NCBI GenBank assembly: GCA_003202005.1
Contig: QJJF01000009.1
Location: 62,001-126,000, forward strand
Length of the DNA stretch: 64,000 nucleotides
Direction of reading: 5' to 3'
Source: Williamsia faeni
GTDB taxonomy: Bacteria > Actinomycetota > Actinomycetes > Mycobacteriales > Mycobacteriaceae
Shown here: positions 60,733 to 64,000 of the stretch, in pieces
Layout: every line of letters begins with the position of its first letter
Numbering within the stretch: position 1 is the stretch's first letter
Notes under the pieces: generated by a model
Seen by the model: only the letters and a program-made list of their open reading frames with translations
Database searches by the model: none
Told to the model about the DNA's origin: nothing
Program-made: the position numbers and the translations under genes

Positions 60733-63700
60733 CTACTCCAGCTCGACCAGCAGATCGCCGCCTTCAACCTGCGAGACCGAGGTGATCGCAACGCGTTTGA
60801 CGGTGCCACCGGTCGGGGCGGTGATGGCCGCTTCCATTTTCATGGCTTCGATGGAACCGATCGCAGCACCGGCCGCGAGTTCATCGCCGGGCTGGACGAC
60901 GATGGTGACAACACCACCGAACGGTGCGGCAATGTGCTTCGGATTCCCCGTCTGAGCCTTTTCGGCCACCGATTCGGTGACGTCCAACGAGCGGTCACGG
61001 ACCTGCACCGGGCGGAGTTGCCCATTGAGGATGCACATCACCGTCCGCATGCCACGCTTGTCGGGTTCACTGATCGCTTCGAGACCGATCAGCAATTCCA
61101 CGCCGGGTTCGAGGACCACACGATGCTCATCGCCGTACCGCAATCCGTAGAAGAACTGGTTGGCCGACAGCGTGGAGGTGTCACCAAAGGCGGCCTTGTG
61201 GTCTTCGTATTCCTTGGTCGGGCCGGGGAACAACAACCGGTTCAACGTCTTTCGCCGCGTCTCGGCATCCGATGCCTGGAGATCGGCGCTGTCCTGATCC
61301 GACAGTGCCACCACCGGTTTGGGCTCACCGCGCCCGGCCAGGGCCCGCGTCCGCAACGGCTCCGGCCAGCCACCGGCCGGCTCCCCCAACTCTCCGCGCA
61401 AGAACCCGATCACCGAATCCGGGATGTCGTAGGACGTCGGATCGTCAGAGAACTCCTTGGCGCTGACACCCTGGCCGACCAACGTCAACGCCAGATCACC
61501 GACAACCTTTGACGACGGTGTGACCTTGATCAGGCGGCCCAGCATCCGGTCGGCATCAGCGTAAGCACCTTCGATCTGCTCGAACTGATCACCCAGACCC
61601 AGCGCCACCGCCTGCTGGCGCAGGTTCGAGAGCTGTCCGCCCGGGATCTCGTGGGTATAAACGCGACCGGTCGGCGACGGCAGTCCGGACTCGAACGGCG
61701 CGTACACCTTGCGCAGCGCCTCCCAATACGGTTCCAGATCACAGACCGCCCCCAGATCCAGACCCGTGTCGTACTCGGTGTGCGCGGTCGCGGCCACGAT
61801 CGCCGACAACGCCGGCTGGCTGGTCGTCCCGGCCATCGACGCCGAAGCACCGTCAACAGCGTCGGCACCGGCCTGCCACGCTGCGTAATACGTCGCCAAC
61901 TGCCCACCGGGAGTGTCATGGGTGTGCACATGCACCGGCAGGTCGAAGTTGTTGCGCAAGGCGCTGACCAGGGCGGTCGCTGCCGCCGGGCGCAGCAAGC
62001 CGGCCATGTCCTTGATCGCCAGCACATGGGCGCCGGCCTCGACGATCTGTTCGGCGAGCTTCAGGTAATAGTCCAGCGTGTACAACTTCTCGTTCGGATC
62101 AGCCAGATCACCGGTGTACGACATCGCCACCTCGGCGACCGTCGTCCCCGTCTCGCGAACCGCATCGATCGCCGGCCGCATCTGATCGACGTTGTTCAGT
62201 GCGTCGAAGATCCGGAAGATATCGATACCCGTCGACGCCGCCTCGGCAACAAACGCTTTGGTCACCGACTCCGGATACGGCGTGTACCCGACTGTGTTGC
62301 GGCCCCGCAGCAACATCTGCAGGTTGATGTTCGGCATCGCTTCGCGCAACTGCGCCAACCGATCCCACGGATCTTCCTTCAAGAACCGAAGCGCCACATC
62401 ATAAGTCGCGCCGCCCCAGCATTCCACCGATAACAACTGCGGGGTCGCGGCCGCCACGTATGGTGCCACCGCGATCAAACCACTGGTCCGAACCCGCGTC
62501 GCCAGCAACGACTGATGTGCATCGCGGAACGTGGTGTCGGTGACGCCCACCGCCTTTGACGCGCGCAGGTCTGCTGCGAAACCTTCCGGCCCCAGCTTCT
62601 GCAGCCGCTGACGGGATCCGTCAATCGGTGAGGTGATGTCGACGTCGGGCAGCTTGTCGCGGGGGTACACCGTCGCCGGGCGCTCACCATGCGGCTTGTT
62701 CACCGTGACATCGGCCAGGTAGTTGAGGATGCGGGTACCGCGGTCCGCCGAGACCCGCGAGGTCAGCAACTGGGGACGTTGCTCGATGAACGAGGTGGTG
62801 ACATTCCCGGCCTGGAAATCCGGATCCTCCAGAACCGCCTGCAGGAACGGAATGTTCGTTGCCACACCACGGATCCGGAACTCGGCCACCGCCCGCCGCG
62901 CACGTGCCACCGCGGTCTCGAAGTTTCGGCCGCGACACGTCAACTTCACCAGCATCGAATCGAAATGTGCACTGACCTCGGCACCGAGTGTGGCACCGCC
63001 ATCGAGGCGGATACCCGCCCCACCCGGTGTCCGGTAGGCGGTGATCCGGCCGGTATCAGGCCGGAACCCATTCGTCGGGTCCTCGGTGGTGATGCGGCAC
63101 TGTAGCGCCGCACCCCGAATCTGCACCGTGTCCTGTGACAATCCCAGATCAGACAGGGTTTCCCCCGACGCGATCCGGATCTGCGACTGCACCAGATCCA
63201 CATCGGTGATCTCTTCGGTGACCGTGTGCTCGACCTGGATCCGCGGATTCATCTCGATGAACACGTGATTGCCGTTGCGGTCGAGCAAGAACTCGACGGT
63301 GCCCGCGCACGAGTAACCGATCTGCCTGGCGAACGCCACCGCGTCCGCGCACATGCGTTCGCGTAGTTCCTGCGGCAAGTGCGGCGCCGGCGCCAGCTCG
63401 ATGACCTTCTGATGACGCCGCTGCACACTGCAGTCCCGTTCGAACAGATGCATCACATTGCCGGCACCGTCGGCCAGGATCTGGACCTCGATGTGACGGG
63501 GTTCGATCACCGCCTGCTCGAGAAACACCGCCGCGTCGCCGAATGCCGACTTCGCTTCGCGCCCAGCCGCTTCGATCGCCTCACTCAACTCCGCGATGGT
63601 TTCGACCCGGCGCATACCACGGCCACCACCGCCGGCGATGGCCTTGACGAACACCGGGAACGTCATCGACTCGGCAGCAGCCATCAACTCATCGACATCA

Positions 63701-64000
63701 TCGGACGCCTGCGACGACGCCAGCACCGGCAGACCCGCCTCCCGAGCCGCGGCGATCGCCCGGGCCTTGTTGCCCGTCAACTCCAACACCGCTGCGGACG
63801 GCCCGATGAACGTGATGCCCGCAGCCTCACACGCCGCAGCGAGGTCCGGATTCTCCGACAGGAACCCGTACCCCGGATAGATCGCATCCGCTCCGGCCCG
63901 CCGGGCCGCCGCGATGATCTCGTCGACCGACAGGTACGCGCGCACCGGATGCCCCTCGTCACCGATCTGATAGGCCTCGTCGGCCTTCAAACGATGAACA
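60733..64000 (-). CDS. pyc: pyruvate carboxylase, N-terminal end missing
   Basis: Biotin-dependent enzyme that makes oxaloacetate from pyruvate. The gene continues past the right edge; about 1,088 of roughly 1,130 residues are present. The order is the biotin carboxylase domain ([41 protein letters not shown]), the carboxyltransferase domain (DTTFRDAHQSLLATRVR, ECWGGATYDVALRFL, Lys in LAIKDMAGLLRP, and HVHTHDTPGGQ), and the C-terminal carrier with biotin Lys in IEAMKMEAAIT. The left end is at TAG 60733. BirA in the same window would activate it. Confidence 0.96.
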   Translation of the reverse strand, partial: VHRLKADEAYQIGDEGHPVRAYLSVDEIIAAARRAGADAIYPGYGFLSENPDLAAACEAAGITFIGPSAAVLELTGNKARAIAAAREAGLPVLASSQASDDVDELMAAAESMTFPVFVKAIAGGGGRGMRRVETIAELSEAIEAAGREAKSAFGDAAVFLEQAVIEPRHIEVQILADGAGNVMHLFERDCSVQRRHQKVIELAPAPHLPQELRERMCADAVAFARQIGYSCAGTVEFLLDRNGNHVFIEMNPRIQVEHTVTEEITDVDLVQSQIRIASGETLSDLGLSQDTVQIRGAALQCRITTEDPTNGFRPDTGRITAYRTPGGAGIRLDGGATLGAEVSAHFDSMLVKLTCRGRNFETAVARARRAVAEFRIRGVATNIPFLQAVLEDPDFQAGNVTTSFIEQRPQLLTSRVSADRGTRILNYLADVTVNKPHGERPATVYPRDKLPDVDITSPIDGSRQRLQKLGPEGFAADLRASKAVGVTDTTFRDAHQSLLATRVRTSGLIAVAPYVAAATPQLLSVECWGGATYDVALRFLKEDPWDRLAQLREAMPNINLQMLLRGRNTVGYTPYPESVTKAFVAEAASTGIDIFRIFDALNNVDQMRPAIDAVRETGTTVAEVAMSYTGDLADPNEKLYTLDYYLKLAEQIVEAGAHVLAIKDMAGLLRPAAATALVSALRNNFDLPVHVHTHDTPGGQLATYYAAWQAGADAVDGASASMAGTTSQPALSAIVAATAHTEYDTGLDLGAVCDLEPYWEALRKVYAPFESGLPSPTGRVYTHEIPGGQLSNLRQQAVALGLGDQFEQIEGAYADADRMLGRLIKVTPSSKVVGDLALTLVGQGVSAKEFSDDPTSYDIPDSVIGFLRGELGEPAGGWPEPLRTRALAGRGEPKPVVALSDQDSADLQASDAETRRKTLNRLLFPGPTKEYEDHKAAFGDTSTLSANQFFYGLRYGDEHRVVLEPGVELLIGLEAISEPDKRGMRTVMCILNGQLRPVQVRDRSLDVTESVAEKAQTGNPKHIAAPFGGVVTIVVQPGDELAAGAAIGSIEAMKMEAAITAPTGGTVKRVAITSVSQVEGGDLLVELE

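Overview
The window is high-GC DNA of a mycolic-acid actinobacterium (order Mycobacteriales). The gene content and order suggest Gordonia or a close relative such as Williamsia or Tsukamurella; the genus is an inference. Support comes from long syntenic blocks shared with Mycobacterium tuberculosis, mycobacterial-type cell-wall linker genes, a trehalose-recycling ABC importer, an AccA3/AccD5 acyl-CoA carboxylase locus, many GTG and TTG starts, and likely leaderless transcripts. Genes are tightly packed, no gene-free stretch exceeds 300 bases, and I see no tRNA, rRNA, CRISPR array, insertion sequence or prophage.

Region 1 (1-20.7 kb) resembles M. tuberculosis Rv1220c-Rv1239. It holds the 3'-truncated malic enzyme and corA, a TetR/F420-oxidoreductase pair with an operator-promoter, a SUFU-domain protein, a metallophosphoesterase/ParB-like pair, the sugC-sugB-sugA-lpqY importer, a CitE-like lyase, a soluble MgtE-type protein, a DUF1003 protein, a lytic transglycosylase, mrp, tatB, htrA, rseA and sigE (with a SigE-type promoter), and an O-methyltransferase. 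The theme is envelope stress and cell-wall upkeep.

Region 2 (20.7-46.8 kb) resembles Rv3264c-Rv3285. It holds GDP-mannose and rhamnose linker synthesis (manB, wbbL, rmlD), an LCP ligase, TIGR03089, a radical SAM protein with an SOS box, fadE25, a dienelactone hydrolase, purE/purK, gtrA, an OmpR-type two-component system, a PH-domain protein, birA, and accD5-accE-maf-sseA-sufE-like-accA3. Two HxxxDG condensation/acyltransferase-like paralogues are interleaved in the carboxylase locus. BirA would biotinylate AccA3 and the pyruvate carboxylase at the right edge.

Region 3 (46.8-51.6 kb) is a urate catabolism cluster: a MobA-like nucleotidyltransferase, an NCS2 permease fused to an OHCU-decarboxylase-like domain that has lost its catalytic His, a stand-alone OHCU decarboxylase with intact motifs, HIU hydrolase and uricase.

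Region 4 (51.6-64 kb) holds a NarL-type two-component system, a small membrane protein, an HMG-CoA-lyase-like enzyme, a TetR/acyl-CoA ligase/nitroreductase operon divergent from a Baeyer-Villiger monooxygenase (probable ketone catabolism), and the 5'-truncated pyruvate carboxylase.

The most notable observations are the degenerate transporter-enzyme fusion, the paired condensation-domain proteins in the acc locus, a 13-base motif shared between the fadE25 and accA3 upstream regions, a 38-bp near-perfect inverted repeat, and a GNAT-like frame without a normal start codon directly behind accA3.
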